A stretch of DNA of 64,000 nt, taken from Schlesneria sphaerica. GTDB lineage: Bacteria; Planctomycetota; Planctomycetia; Planctomycetales; Planctomycetaceae. The position numbers and the translations under genes were made by a program. Location of the stretch: NCBI RefSeq assembly GCF_044336245.1, contig NZ_CP172346.1, forward strand, positions 6,820,001 through 6,884,000, read 5' to 3'. Under the pieces are notes generated by a model that did not search any database, was not told where the DNA came from, and saw nothing but the letters and a program-made list of their open reading frames with translations. Each line of letters begins with the position of its first letter. The first letter of the stretch is position 1. Shown here in pieces: positions 18,295-26,295 of the stretch.

Positions 18295-18878
18295 AGGGGC
18301 ACCCCCCCCTCCACACCAAGCTGGCGACCAAACTGCATGCAGTTGCGCAGCTGAACCAGGGCGCGGCGAATCAGTGATTTCACCGTACCCAATGGAACGC
18401 CAGTCCGCTCTGCGATTCGAGATTGAGTCAAACCGTGATAGATCGAAAGTTCCAGTACTTCGCGTTCGTTCTGGCGAAGTTTTTCGAGGCAGGCCGTTGC
18501 CCGTGTTCCGTCTTCTGCGAGTTCAAGCCTGGAGACCGGCTTGGGAGCGGGGAGGTCAATCTCCGCCTCTTCAATGGATTGTGGCTCGGGATTCCGACGA
18601 ATCTTCCGCAGCCGATCAATCAATCGTCGTCGCGCGAGGACGGAAATGTAGGTTGCCTCCGTGCCAAGTTCTTCGCGAAACCGTCCCGCATTACGCCACA
18701 AATCCACAAAGATTTCCTGGACGGCGTCTTCAGCGTCAGCAGTCGAAGGTGACAGTCTGCAGGCAAGTGACCAGACAAGACCACCATATCGGTCGATGCA
18801 TTCATCGATCGCATTCGTCTCACCCTGCGCTACACGGGGAAGTATCGGCGCTTGCAATTCAATCTCTCCTGTTTTCAT
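18291..18878 (-). CDS. SigK-like ECF RNA polymerase sigma factor
   Basis: 195 residues from the ATG at 18878; a TTG one codon upstream is less likely. Region 2 is at about residues 25-90, with the 'AEDAVQEIFVDLWRNAGRF' core-binding segment. Region 4 is at about 135-185, with a helix-turn-helix ('LTQSRIAERTGVPLGTVKS' then RRAL). It is an extracytoplasmic-function sigma factor that redirects RNA polymerase to a small regulon. It lies directly between its anti-sigma gene (4-nt overlap, downstream) and a fasciclin-domain gene 63 nt upstream, all on the minus strand. In mycobacteria SigK/RskA controls the fasciclin proteins MPT70/MPT83, so the neighbour is a likely target. A shared promoter motif could not be identified by eye. 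Confidence 0.92.
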   Translation of the reverse strand: MKTGEIELQAPILPRVAQGETNAIDECIDRYGGLVWSLACRLSPSTADAEDAVQEIFVDLWRNAGRFREELGTEATYISVLARRRLIDRLRKIRRNPEPQSIEEAEIDLPAPKPVSRLELAEDGTRATACLEKLRQNEREVLELSIYHGLTQSRIAERTGVPLGTVKSLIRRALVQLRNCMQFGRQLGVEGGVPL

Positions 18879-18941
18879 CAACGTAGCGAGGCCGGCATCG
18901 CTGCCGACCTCGCAGACACTCGATTGTCCGTCAGTAGGGAC

Positions 18942-19430
18942 CTATTTGGGGATGATCACTGTGTCGATCACGTGAATCACGCCGTTGCTGGTTTCGATAT
19001 CCGTCTTGACCACATTGGCACCGTCTACCATTACTTTGCCATCTTTGACCACAATTTTCACTGATGAGCCCTGGGCGGTTTTCGCGTTCGAAAGTTTGAC
19101 GACGTCCTTGGCCAGCACTTTGCCGGGAACAACATGGTAGGTGAGGATCGAGGCCAGCTTCTTTTTGTTCTCTGGCTTGAGCAGCGATTCCAGTGTTTCC
19201 TTCGGCAGTTTCGCGAATGCTTCATCGGTTGGGGCGAAGACGGTGAATGGACCCTTCCCCTTCAGGGTATCAACGAGGTCGGCGGCCGTCAGTGCGGCGG
19301 CCAGAGTCTTGAAACTGCCTGCGGCAACGGCGGTGTCGACGATATCTTTGGCCTTGTCTTCTGCACTCAGAAGACCACTGAAGCTTGTGACCAAAGCCAG
19401 TACGAGCATGCGAACTGAAAACGACTTCAT
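18942..19430 (-). CDS. Secreted fasciclin (FAS1) domain protein
   Basis: 162 residues from the ATG at 19430, chosen because AAGG precedes it by 8 nt and a signal peptide follows (about 1-22, ending LLSA-EDKA). The single FAS1 domain (about 25-160) shows both family boxes: 'GPFTVFAPTDEAFAKLP' (H1-type) and a C-terminal 'NGVIHVIDTVIIPK' (H2-type). The YHVVPGK segment lies between them. FAS1 domains mediate adhesion or ligand binding; bacterial single-domain versions are secreted or surface proteins. It precedes the ECF sigma gene by 63 nt on the same strand and is therefore probably co-transcribed with it or autoregulated by it, as for MPT70 with SigK. The length is typical. Confidence 0.93.
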   Translation of the reverse strand: MKSFSVRMLVLALVTSFSGLLSAEDKAKDIVDTAVAAGSFKTLAAALTAADLVDTLKGKGPFTVFAPTDEAFAKLPKETLESLLKPENKKKLASILTYHVVPGKVLAKDVVKLSNAKTAQGSSVKIVVKDGKVMVDGANVVKTDIETSNGVIHVIDTVIIPK

Positions 19431-19945
19431 TGAGAAACCTTCATCTAAATTTTGACTGAACGTTTCTGAGGTGAAACGCCTGGGGATTGTTAAGAGTTTG
19501 TCGCGACATTCCTGATTGAGCTGCTCAGACCTGTTTTCGCTGCCGTGGCAAAATCGGATGCAAAAAAGTCGCAGGTTTTTCTGAGAATCGTTGGCAGTCC
19601 AGTCCCCCTGCAAGATCGCTGCGTCCTGATGCCAGGCAAATGACGTCAGCGGCGCTGGAGTTGACTTGCTGTCAATGCATCGCTCTGGCGGCGTCCAGGA
19701 ACACCGGACGGAATCCACCCGCAGCGTTCGGATTGTCGCACCCGAGCGAGATGATCACGTCGTTCAAACGTGCTTCGTTCTCAAGTTTTGAGAAGCGGCC
19801 AATCGCGACCGATCCGGGGAAAGGAGATGAGCCGGGCTGCTGCTGAGGGAACCCTGGACATCGCCGACGGAACGGACTTTTGTCCCGTTTTGAAGGAAAG
19901 GGATTGAGCTGTCCTGGATGACCCTGGATGCGTGCCGATGAAGTT
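19431..19945. other. Gap of 515 nt upstream of the fasciclin gene
   Basis: Frames here are short or are shadows of the tspO region, and no protein family was recognised. It must contain the promoter of the fasciclin/sigma/anti-sigma operon. No clear -35/-10 pair for an ECF factor could be assigned by eye. Confidence 0.5.
19461..19478 (-). promoter_or_regulatory. Small inverted repeat in the leader of the fasciclin-sigma operon
   Basis: CGTTTC (19461-19466) pairs with GAAACG (19473-19478) around a 6-nt spacer, 30 nt upstream of the fasciclin start codon. It could be an operator or a leader hairpin. No further support. Confidence 0.25.
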
Positions 19946-20353
19946 TCAATTGACTTTGCCGGAGTTCATCCAGGTGATCGAGAGCTGCAGCGAGGTGGCG
20001 ATCGTGACCCAGATGAAATAGGGGATCTGCGCAAATGCGACCCAGCGGTAGTGCCTCCAGACGGCAACCATGCACCAGATGAGGGTCAGCCAGACGATGA
20101 GAATGTCGACGGCAGCCAGTGGCAGGTTTCGCATTCCGAACTGAATCGGTGTGAAGATCAGATTGGCGACCAGATTGATCGCGAAGGGAATGGCAACGGA
20201 CACCGGAATCTTTTTTCGCACGGCCTGCACGAAGACGAATCCAAAACTGATTGCGATGATCGGATAGAGAATCCGCCAGATGAGTCCGATCGTGGCGGGC
20301 GCAGGTGTCCAGGTTGGCTTTGCGAGTGAGTTGTACCATTCAAGCCAGGACAT
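19946..20353 (-). CDS. tspO: TspO/MBR family porphyrin-binding membrane protein
   Basis: 135 residues from the ATG at 20353, preceded by AAGGGA. An alternative start seven codons upstream lacks that support. Five hydrophobic helices fill the protein. Family hallmarks include the N-terminal 'WYNSLAKPTWTPA' block (which precedes TM1 in TspO), a Trp/aromatic-rich core, and 'WVAFAQIPYFIWVTIAT' in the last helix. Bacterial TspO proteins bind and help degrade porphyrins and act in oxidative or photo-oxidative stress; Rhodobacter TspO modulates porphyrin-dependent gene expression. The protein is slightly shorter than typical members (about 150-160). It lies 515 nt upstream of the fasciclin-sigma operon on the same strand, and together with the SOUL protein suggests a porphyrin/haem theme. 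Confidence 0.92.
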   Translation of the reverse strand: MSWLEWYNSLAKPTWTPAPATIGLIWRILYPIIAISFGFVFVQAVRKKIPVSVAIPFAINLVANLIFTPIQFGMRNLPLAAVDILIVWLTLIWCMVAVWRHYRWVAFAQIPYFIWVTIATSLQLSITWMNSGKVN

Positions 20354-20866
20354 CGTACGAATCCCTTTCCTCAAATTTGCTATCAGCGATGATGCTTGCC
20401 TGTTTGGCTTTCCGTCTCGCCGAGGCAGGCCATGAAGCTGAGTGTAAGATGTGACGGAGGAACATCCGAGTCAATGCCGCCGTCAAGATGTTCACCCGCT
20501 GGGACTGCGGCGATGCGGGGTCAAGCGAGGAACGTTTATCAGGCTCGATCCGCGGCGTGGGGCAAGTTCACCTGCTGTGGTCTGCGGTGCGTGACTTGGG
20601 CATTCCTGCCGTAAGGATCTTGGTGAGCTGAATCGGACTGGGGAAGAACGCTCGCCCGTCGGCCGCGAAATTGGTTGCCAGAGATATGCAGCAGACCGTT
20701 CAGCCGTGCCGCGATTGCGGCGTTTGCGGCGTTTGGAACGGGAACTTTGGACGAACAAGGAGAGCTTCATCGATGGGTGTCGCCCACGGGCACACGCCAT
20801 TTGTGATCGCAGTCCATCGATGCCGCTCAGATTGGTGCTCGCCGTCGTGCAGCGCGCCGTCCAGAA
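20354..20866. other. Gap of 513 nt between tspO and the exported hypothetical gene
   Basis: Only short, mutually overlapping frames on both strands (for example 20492-20800 minus, Arg/Ser-rich) are present, none with recognisable similarity. It may contain degraded sequence. No RNA gene or repeat was recognised. Confidence 0.45.
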
Positions 20867-21493
20867 TCAGTTCGCTACGACTTCGGTGGGGGTGATCTTG
20901 AGGGTCTTCGCCGTGCTTCGGGACTTAGGGAGATCGACTTGCCCTTTCAGAATCACAGTCCTGGACTCAAGCGAATCCAACTTCTTCAACAGCTTAGCGT
21001 TGTCTGGAGGAGTGATTGTCAGGGTAAAATCGTCCGTCTTCAACTTGAGAGTCGACTTCGTTTTTTCCACGGTTCCCCGCACTGTGATCGCGACGGCATC
21101 TTCCTTGATCTTCGGATCTCGCGCGGTCAACGAATTGACAGAGACGACCCAGCGACCGGGACGCTCAGGGGTGTTCAAGTACTGCAGCGTCCCCGTGGCC
21201 GTCACCAGTTTATGGTGATTGGCTTCTGCGAAATCCTTCAATTGGGGATCCGAAATCAGTAATTCCCACGAAAACCCCCCCAGGGAGAGATTCGTTCCCG
21301 TGGTTTCCCCCCCCACGGCAACCATACCGCAGCGCAACTTACCGTGACAGATCACCTCTGCAATGGACTCTGTCGCGTACAGCGAGACGCGCCCGGCGGC
21401 AATCGCAAGAATGCCGAGGACAAGTAGCGAAGCGGTGACCCATCTGGACATAGCTGATCCCCGATGCGGGAGGTAAGGTTTAATTCGTCTCAT
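20867..21493 (-). CDS. Exported protein of unknown function, coupled to the subtilase
   Basis: 208 residues if the ATG at 21493 is used. That ATG overlaps the subtilase stop by 4 nt (ATGA), so coupled translation is likely. An internal ATG at 21451 with GGGGA upstream would give a cleaner signal peptide (MSRWVTASLLVLGILAIAAG) and 194 residues. After the signal or anchor helix the protein is beta-rich, with 'VICHGKLRCGMVAVGG' (two Cys, possibly a disulfide) followed by strands such as 'VTATGTLQYLNTPERPGRW' and 'VTVRGTVEKTKSTLKLKTD', reminiscent of an OB-like or beta-barrel fold. No catalytic motif was recognised. The context suggests a partner, inhibitor or substrate of the secreted protease, but this is inference. 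Confidence 0.7.
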   Translation of the reverse strand: MRRIKPYLPHRGSAMSRWVTASLLVLGILAIAAGRVSLYATESIAEVICHGKLRCGMVAVGGETTGTNLSLGGFSWELLISDPQLKDFAEANHHKLVTATGTLQYLNTPERPGRWVVSVNSLTARDPKIKEDAVAITVRGTVEKTKSTLKLKTDDFTLTITPPDNAKLLKKLDSLESRTVILKGQVDLPKSRSTAKTLKITPTEVVAN

Positions 21494-23037
21494 CGTAATC
21501 TGGCGGGATCGACCTTCATCCGATTTTCGACCAATCGACGGGCGATGGGGGTATTCGGTGACGGTTCGTTCGAAGATCCCTTTGATAGGAATGATATGTC
21601 CAGCACTCCGCCGCTCACCTTGGCCGGGGGAAGATCACCCCACAGACCTTTCAAAGCAGGTACAGGTCGGGCATTCGCGTAAATCAGATCTCTCACCGTC
21701 GTCATTTGAGCTCGATCCTGAACCGGATTGGCGAATGTCTTGGCCCAGACCAGTGCCGCGGCGCCGGCGACGTGAGGGGCTGCCATGGAGGTCCCGTCGT
21801 ACTGAGCGTACTGATTATTCCGGACCGTGCTGACAATCGCCACGCCAGGGGCACCGATATCGACGGTCTTGGAGCCGTAGTGACTGAAGGAGCCACGGTT
21901 ATTGTTCACGTCGATGGCCCCTACGGTGATGATGTTCGAACTGGAGCACGCAGCGGGATAGTAAGGCGAGCGATCGTTGTTGTTACCGTTACCGGGTGAG
22001 TTTCCCGCGGCAGCGACGAACAGGACGCCACGACGTTCCGCGCGGGCGATCGCTTCTTCCAGTGCCGGGACACTGCTGGGACCAGCCCAACTGTTCGAGA
22101 TAATGTGGGCTCCGTTGGCGACGGCCCAGTCGATCGCTTTGACGGCGTCGGACGTGTTCCCGCTGCCGTCAGGTCCGATAAACCGCAGCGCCATGATCTG
22201 GGTTTTCCAGCTGACACCGACGACGCCCACGCCATTGTTTCCAGCAGCAGCGATCGTTCCGGCACAGTGTGTTCCGTGATTCTGCTCGTCCATCGGATCG
22301 GCGTCGTCATCGAAGAAGTCGTAACCAAACTTCCCGTTCTTGGACCACATATTCGGGCGGAGATCAGGGTGGTTGTAGTCGACTCCGGAATCGATCACCG
22401 CAACGATGATGTTGGGAGACTCGCGGATCGTCGGCCAGACTTTGGATGCTCCGATATTCTCCATCCCCCAAAGATTTTTCAGGAGCGGATCGTTGGGCAC
22501 GGTCGCGGCATACGCGGCGACGACAGATTGACCTTCGCCCGCTGGGGGGACGCTCACGACGTAATCCGGGGCCGCGTGCAGCACCGCTTCGTCCGCGATC
22601 AATGCTTCCACTGTTTCCGTGGTGATTTCGCTGTTGGGTTCGACGACAAGGAACGAACCATCTTCGTAGTCTTCGACAGTCGACAGTCCCGCCGCTTTCA
22701 TCGTCTCTTCAGACGGCTTTTTGTCGGGGCTCTCGTAGTGAATCAGCAGTCGCTGTCCCTTGCGATGGACCTTGTCGCCATCCGGATCGAAGCTGACGGC
22801 CATCGACTGCATGGCCATCTTTTCCTCGGCGGGAACTTCGAAGACGGCCTTCCCCCGGCGATTGATCCCGCGGTACCGGGATTTGCAGTGCCGCAGAACG
22901 TCCAGTTCCGGAGCCAGCTTATGGTGCCGACTGGCTTTGGGACGCATCGCCCAGTGTTCGGCGTAGAGGCTGCCTGCCGGAAACAGAGCCAGTCCGCAGA
23001 CCAGAGACCACAATGGGACAAACATTCGCCTGTTCAT
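21490..23037 (-). CDS. Secreted subtilisin-family serine protease (S8)
   Basis: 515 residues from the ATG at 23037; the frame extends 54 codons further upstream, but the signal peptide starts here (MNRRMFVPLWSLVCGLALFP...). A propeptide-like region covers about 30-180. The S8 catalytic domain (about 185-465) contains Asp216 in VIDSGVD, His254 in HGTHCAG, the oxyanion Asn346 in AAAGNS, and Ser417 in GTSMAAPHVAG, so the triad is complete. The C-terminus (about 465-515) is a short tail without a recognisable cell-wall or sorting signal. It probably acts in the periplasm or outside. The downstream exported protein begins within its stop codon. Confidence 0.93.
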   Translation of the reverse strand: MNRRMFVPLWSLVCGLALFPAGSLYAEHWAMRPKASRHHKLAPELDVLRHCKSRYRGINRRGKAVFEVPAEEKMAMQSMAVSFDPDGDKVHRKGQRLLIHYESPDKKPSEETMKAAGLSTVEDYEDGSFLVVEPNSEITTETVEALIADEAVLHAAPDYVVSVPPAGEGQSVVAAYAATVPNDPLLKNLWGMENIGASKVWPTIRESPNIIVAVIDSGVDYNHPDLRPNMWSKNGKFGYDFFDDDADPMDEQNHGTHCAGTIAAAGNNGVGVVGVSWKTQIMALRFIGPDGSGNTSDAVKAIDWAVANGAHIISNSWAGPSSVPALEEAIARAERRGVLFVAAAGNSPGNGNNNDRSPYYPAACSSSNIITVGAIDVNNNRGSFSHYGSKTVDIGAPGVAIVSTVRNNQYAQYDGTSMAAPHVAGAAALVWAKTFANPVQDRAQMTTVRDLIYANARPVPALKGLWGDLPPAKVSGGVLDISFLSKGSSNEPSPNTPIARRLVENRMKVDPARLR

Positions 23038-23642
23038 GAAACTCTCGCCAGTGACTTCCTTGTCCTTCGCACGGTGATTCGACGTTACGTCGAGCACTTC
23101 GATTGCTGACCGCGAGCGATGGGGTTCACCGTCGGTCACTCCGTTGAAGTGCACTTTGTGACGTTGGAGGGAGTCACTGATCAGCAGCAGAGGCCGCAAT
23201 GACGCGGATACTGTTCCTGATCACAAACGGTGTCAGTCTCCATTCTGACTTCCGCACCGCCCCATCAACGTCCATCACATGAACCGCGAGCCGAAAGCTC
23301 TCGCCTGCAAGGGCGTATGTCATTTCTCGAAAATATTTAGACGAACCCCTGATTTTGGTAAAGATCAATCATGTCTCGACCGACGGTTGGACAGCGGCTT
23401 TCCGACCAGCGCTCTCCAAGCCTGATGGCGTGGAACTCTTGTTCAGAACCGCAGTCACCCATGTTTCTGCTGGGAATGTGTCCCCGAATCGCCGCCCCTT
23501 GCGCAGAGGCTGCAAGTTAGCTGGTTTACTTTAGCAGTCGCTTGGAGGCCTGTTTCCGCCGGGGTGAGACAAAACGCGGATGCGGTTGGCGCCGCCTCGG
23601 TACAGCGAGGGGACATCCGCTGCGGCCGGCCTGTGGCTGAGA
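23038..23642. other. Gap of 605 nt between the subtilase and helicase genes
   Basis: Both flanking genes are on the minus strand, so the region holds the subtilase promoter and the 3' end of the helicase transcript. Two small minus-strand frames (64 and 72 codons) show no recognisable similarity. I see no RNA gene. Confidence 0.45.
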
Positions 23643-26057
23643 CTAGGTCAGGCCGACTGGCTGCAAGGGGCACTTGGCGGCGACGAAGCTTTCGCGCCGG
23701 CTTTCCGTGTTGAACTCGACGGTGACAGTCCGCATTCGCGAAAAGCCGCTGACTTCGACGACCGTTCCCAGTCCATAGCGGGGGTGCCGTACCTGCATCC
23801 CCACGGCAAAACCCAGCGGCAGTGCGACTCCTTCGCGCGACCCAGATTCCAGGGCGGCTCCTGTGGTGAGATGAGGATTGATCGGTGGTTTGCGCTTGGT
23901 CGTCTTCCCTTTCTTGCGGCGAAAAGTCGTCGCGTAGTCCGGGTGCTGGACGGCAATCTCGTCATGATCATCCCCCGGATCAGGGTCGGGTTCGAAGCCA
24001 TCAAAGGCAGAGGACTCGTCAGCGAACTCGATCTCATTGACACTGTGCTTCTCGACAAACAGTTCCTGAATAAAGTCGCTGGTAATCGTCGAGAGCGTTC
24101 GGCCATGCATTTCCCGGCGTAGCGTGTGCGTGAGAACCAATCGCTCCTGGGCGCGCGTGATTCCCACGAAGAGCAGGCGACGTTCTTCTTCCAGGGGCAA
24201 TCGGTCGTTTTCCCGCAACGACCGTTCGTGAGGGATCAGGTTCTGTTCGACGCCGATCAGGTAGACGTTGGGAAATTCGAGTCCTTTGGCCGCGTGCAAC
24301 GTCATCAGTGTCACCGCACCGCTGTCGTCACTGAGCGAGTCGACGTCCTGGACCAGACTGGCGGTTTCCAGAAATCCGCCCAGGGTTGCGACCTCTTCCG
24401 TCTCCGCCATCTGAGCGTCGTATAAGCTGGCGGAACTGAGCAGTTCATCGACGTTGGATTTCCGCTGGACGTCTTCTTCTTCGATGGAGCCTTCAAACTG
24501 GCGGTAGTAACCCGTTCGTTCCAGTACTGCCCGGACGATGGTCGACACGGGGCCGTGCTCCGGGGCCGATTCCGCAGATTTGTTCTCGATGTCGTCGAAG
24601 TTGAATTCGGTCGATCCTGCATCTTCCCCGAATGGGTTGGCTGCCAGTTGACTGAATTCATCGATCAGCGCGGCGAAGGCACGCAGGCCGACAGCAGCCT
24701 TTTTCGAGAGACCGGGAACGCGTTCCGAATGACGGGCCGCGTCGAGCAATTCCTGTCCCTCGGCATCGGCCCACTGCAGAAAGCGAGTCAGTGAACTTTT
24801 TCCCACACCGCGGGCGGGGGCATTGACGACCCGCAGGAAGGCGACCCGATCGCGGGCATTCTCGATCAGTCGCAGATAGGCCAGCACGTCCTTGATTTCG
24901 GCTCGTTCGTAGAACGCGACTCCGCCAGCCACCTGATACGGAATTTTCCAGCGTGACAGCGCTGTTTCGAGCGAACGGGAGAGCGAGTTCACACGATAGA
25001 AGATGGCGAAGTCAGACCAGTTCTGCTTTCCCGATGTCACGAGGGAATGAATCTCGGCACTGATCGACGCCGCTTCGTCCTGACCGTCCAGGTATTGACG
25101 CAGTTGCACCGGTTCGCCGCTGGGGCGAGTGGGAATCAGGCACTTGGCTTTGCGGCGGGTGTTGTGCTGAATCAGTTGATCGGCCGTCGCGAGAATTTCC
25201 GGTGTGCTGCGAAAGTTCTCTTCCAGATTCACCAGAGCGACGTTCGGAAAGTCTTTTTCGAACCGAAGGATATTTTCAATCTGAGCCCCGCGCCAGCCGT
25301 AGACGGACTGATCCGGATCCCCTGTCACACAGAGGTTTGGCTCGATCTGCGAGAGCGCCGCGACAATCTGGTATTGTGCGCGATTGGTATCCTGATACTC
25401 ATCGACAAGGATAAAGCGGTAGCGTTCATCCAGTGACCGCCGCAGTTCCTCGTTTTCGACCAGCATGCGCGACACGTGCAGCAGCAGATCATCAAAGTCG
25501 ACGGCGTTAGCCTGTAACAGTCGCTGCTGATACGCGGGATAAACTCGAGAGACGACGGCGTCAATGTGGGTGCCGACCATGCCGGCGTGACGCGCCGCGA
25601 AGTCATCGGCCGAAATCAGGTCGTTTTTCGCCTTACTGATGCGTCCCAGTAACTTCGAGGGGGGGAAATGGGCCGCATCGAAGTCGAGATCACTGAGAAC
25701 CTCTTTCAGCAGTGATAACTGATCGCTGACATCGTAGATCGAATAGTTCGATCGCAATCCAACGACGGCAGCATGTTCCCGCAGGAGTCGAGCGCAAAAG
25801 CGGTGAAACGTACTGACCCAGACGAACGAGCGCGGCAGCAGTGCCTGCACCCGTTCACTCATGACGCGAGCAGCCTTATTCGTGAACGTGATCGCGAGAA
25901 TTTCGCTGGGGTGAACTCCCCGTTCGATCAGCCGGGCGATGCGTCGCGTGATCACACGTGTCTTGCCCGAACCGGGGCCGGCGACCACCAGCAGCGGTCC
26001 CTCGAAGTGCTCGACTGCCTGGCGTTGAGATACGGTTAAATCGTCTGCAGAACTCAC
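23643..26057 (-). CDS. pcrA: UvrD/PcrA-type superfamily 1 DNA helicase
   Basis: 804 residues, GTG start. An ATP-driven 3'-5' DNA helicase that acts in excision and mismatch repair and in clearing RecA filaments. Visible motifs in order: Q-motif LTVSQRQAV; Walker A GPGSGKT (about 28-34); Ia 'ILAITFTNKAA'; II (Walker B) ILVDEYQDTN (about 216-225); III 'GDPDQSVYGWRGA'; IV LEENFRSTPEI; V 'VTLMTLHAAKGLEFPNVYL'; VI 'EEERRLLFVGITRAQERL'. The C-terminal tail (about 700-804) holds a Tudor-like patch 'VRHPRYGLGTVVEVSG', as in PcrA where it contacts RNA polymerase. The length is normal. PcrA and UvrD cannot be separated by eye; the Tudor-like tail is found in both. Confidence 0.94.
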   Translation of the reverse strand: MSSADDLTVSQRQAVEHFEGPLLVVAGPGSGKTRVITRRIARLIERGVHPSEILAITFTNKAARVMSERVQALLPRSFVWVSTFHRFCARLLREHAAVVGLRSNYSIYDVSDQLSLLKEVLSDLDFDAAHFPPSKLLGRISKAKNDLISADDFAARHAGMVGTHIDAVVSRVYPAYQQRLLQANAVDFDDLLLHVSRMLVENEELRRSLDERYRFILVDEYQDTNRAQYQIVAALSQIEPNLCVTGDPDQSVYGWRGAQIENILRFEKDFPNVALVNLEENFRSTPEILATADQLIQHNTRRKAKCLIPTRPSGEPVQLRQYLDGQDEAASISAEIHSLVTSGKQNWSDFAIFYRVNSLSRSLETALSRWKIPYQVAGGVAFYERAEIKDVLAYLRLIENARDRVAFLRVVNAPARGVGKSSLTRFLQWADAEGQELLDAARHSERVPGLSKKAAVGLRAFAALIDEFSQLAANPFGEDAGSTEFNFDDIENKSAESAPEHGPVSTIVRAVLERTGYYRQFEGSIEEEDVQRKSNVDELLSSASLYDAQMAETEEVATLGGFLETASLVQDVDSLSDDSGAVTLMTLHAAKGLEFPNVYLIGVEQNLIPHERSLRENDRLPLEEERRLLFVGITRAQERLVLTHTLRREMHGRTLSTITSDFIQELFVEKHSVNEIEFADESSAFDGFEPDPDPGDDHDEIAVQHPDYATTFRRKKGKTTKRKPPINPHLTTGAALESGSREGVALPLGFAVGMQVRHPRYGLGTVVEVSGFSRMRTVTVEFNTESRRESFVAAKCPLQPVGLT

Positions 26058-26256
26058 GCTTCAGACACTCCCTTGCGAAACGAATCGGGTGATGCCGAAC
26101 GGACTGCAAACCCGCATCGGACTGCGGCCCGCTCTTCTTCAGGGCAGCATCGGCGACCAGATCAGTTGCCCGCGTCTGTCGTCGAAACAAAACGGACCGA
26201 GCAGGGCAACCCGATCGGTCTGAAAATTATAGCATGTCACGATTACCGCAACGAAT

Positions 26257-26283
26257 ATGCGTCGCCCTGTGAGAACGACGCAT
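26257..26283 (-). terminator. Possible terminator hairpin after carB
   Basis: An 8-bp perfect stem (26257-26264 with 26276-26283) lies 12 nt beyond the carB stop on the minus strand. The following sequence has only a weak T content. Confidence 0.4.
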
Positions 26284-26295
26284 GTTCTATCACGA

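Noticed and set aside
22105..23109. 334-codon plus-strand frame opposite the subtilase
   Set aside because: Antisense shadow; the subtilase on the other strand has its complete catalytic triad and signal peptide.
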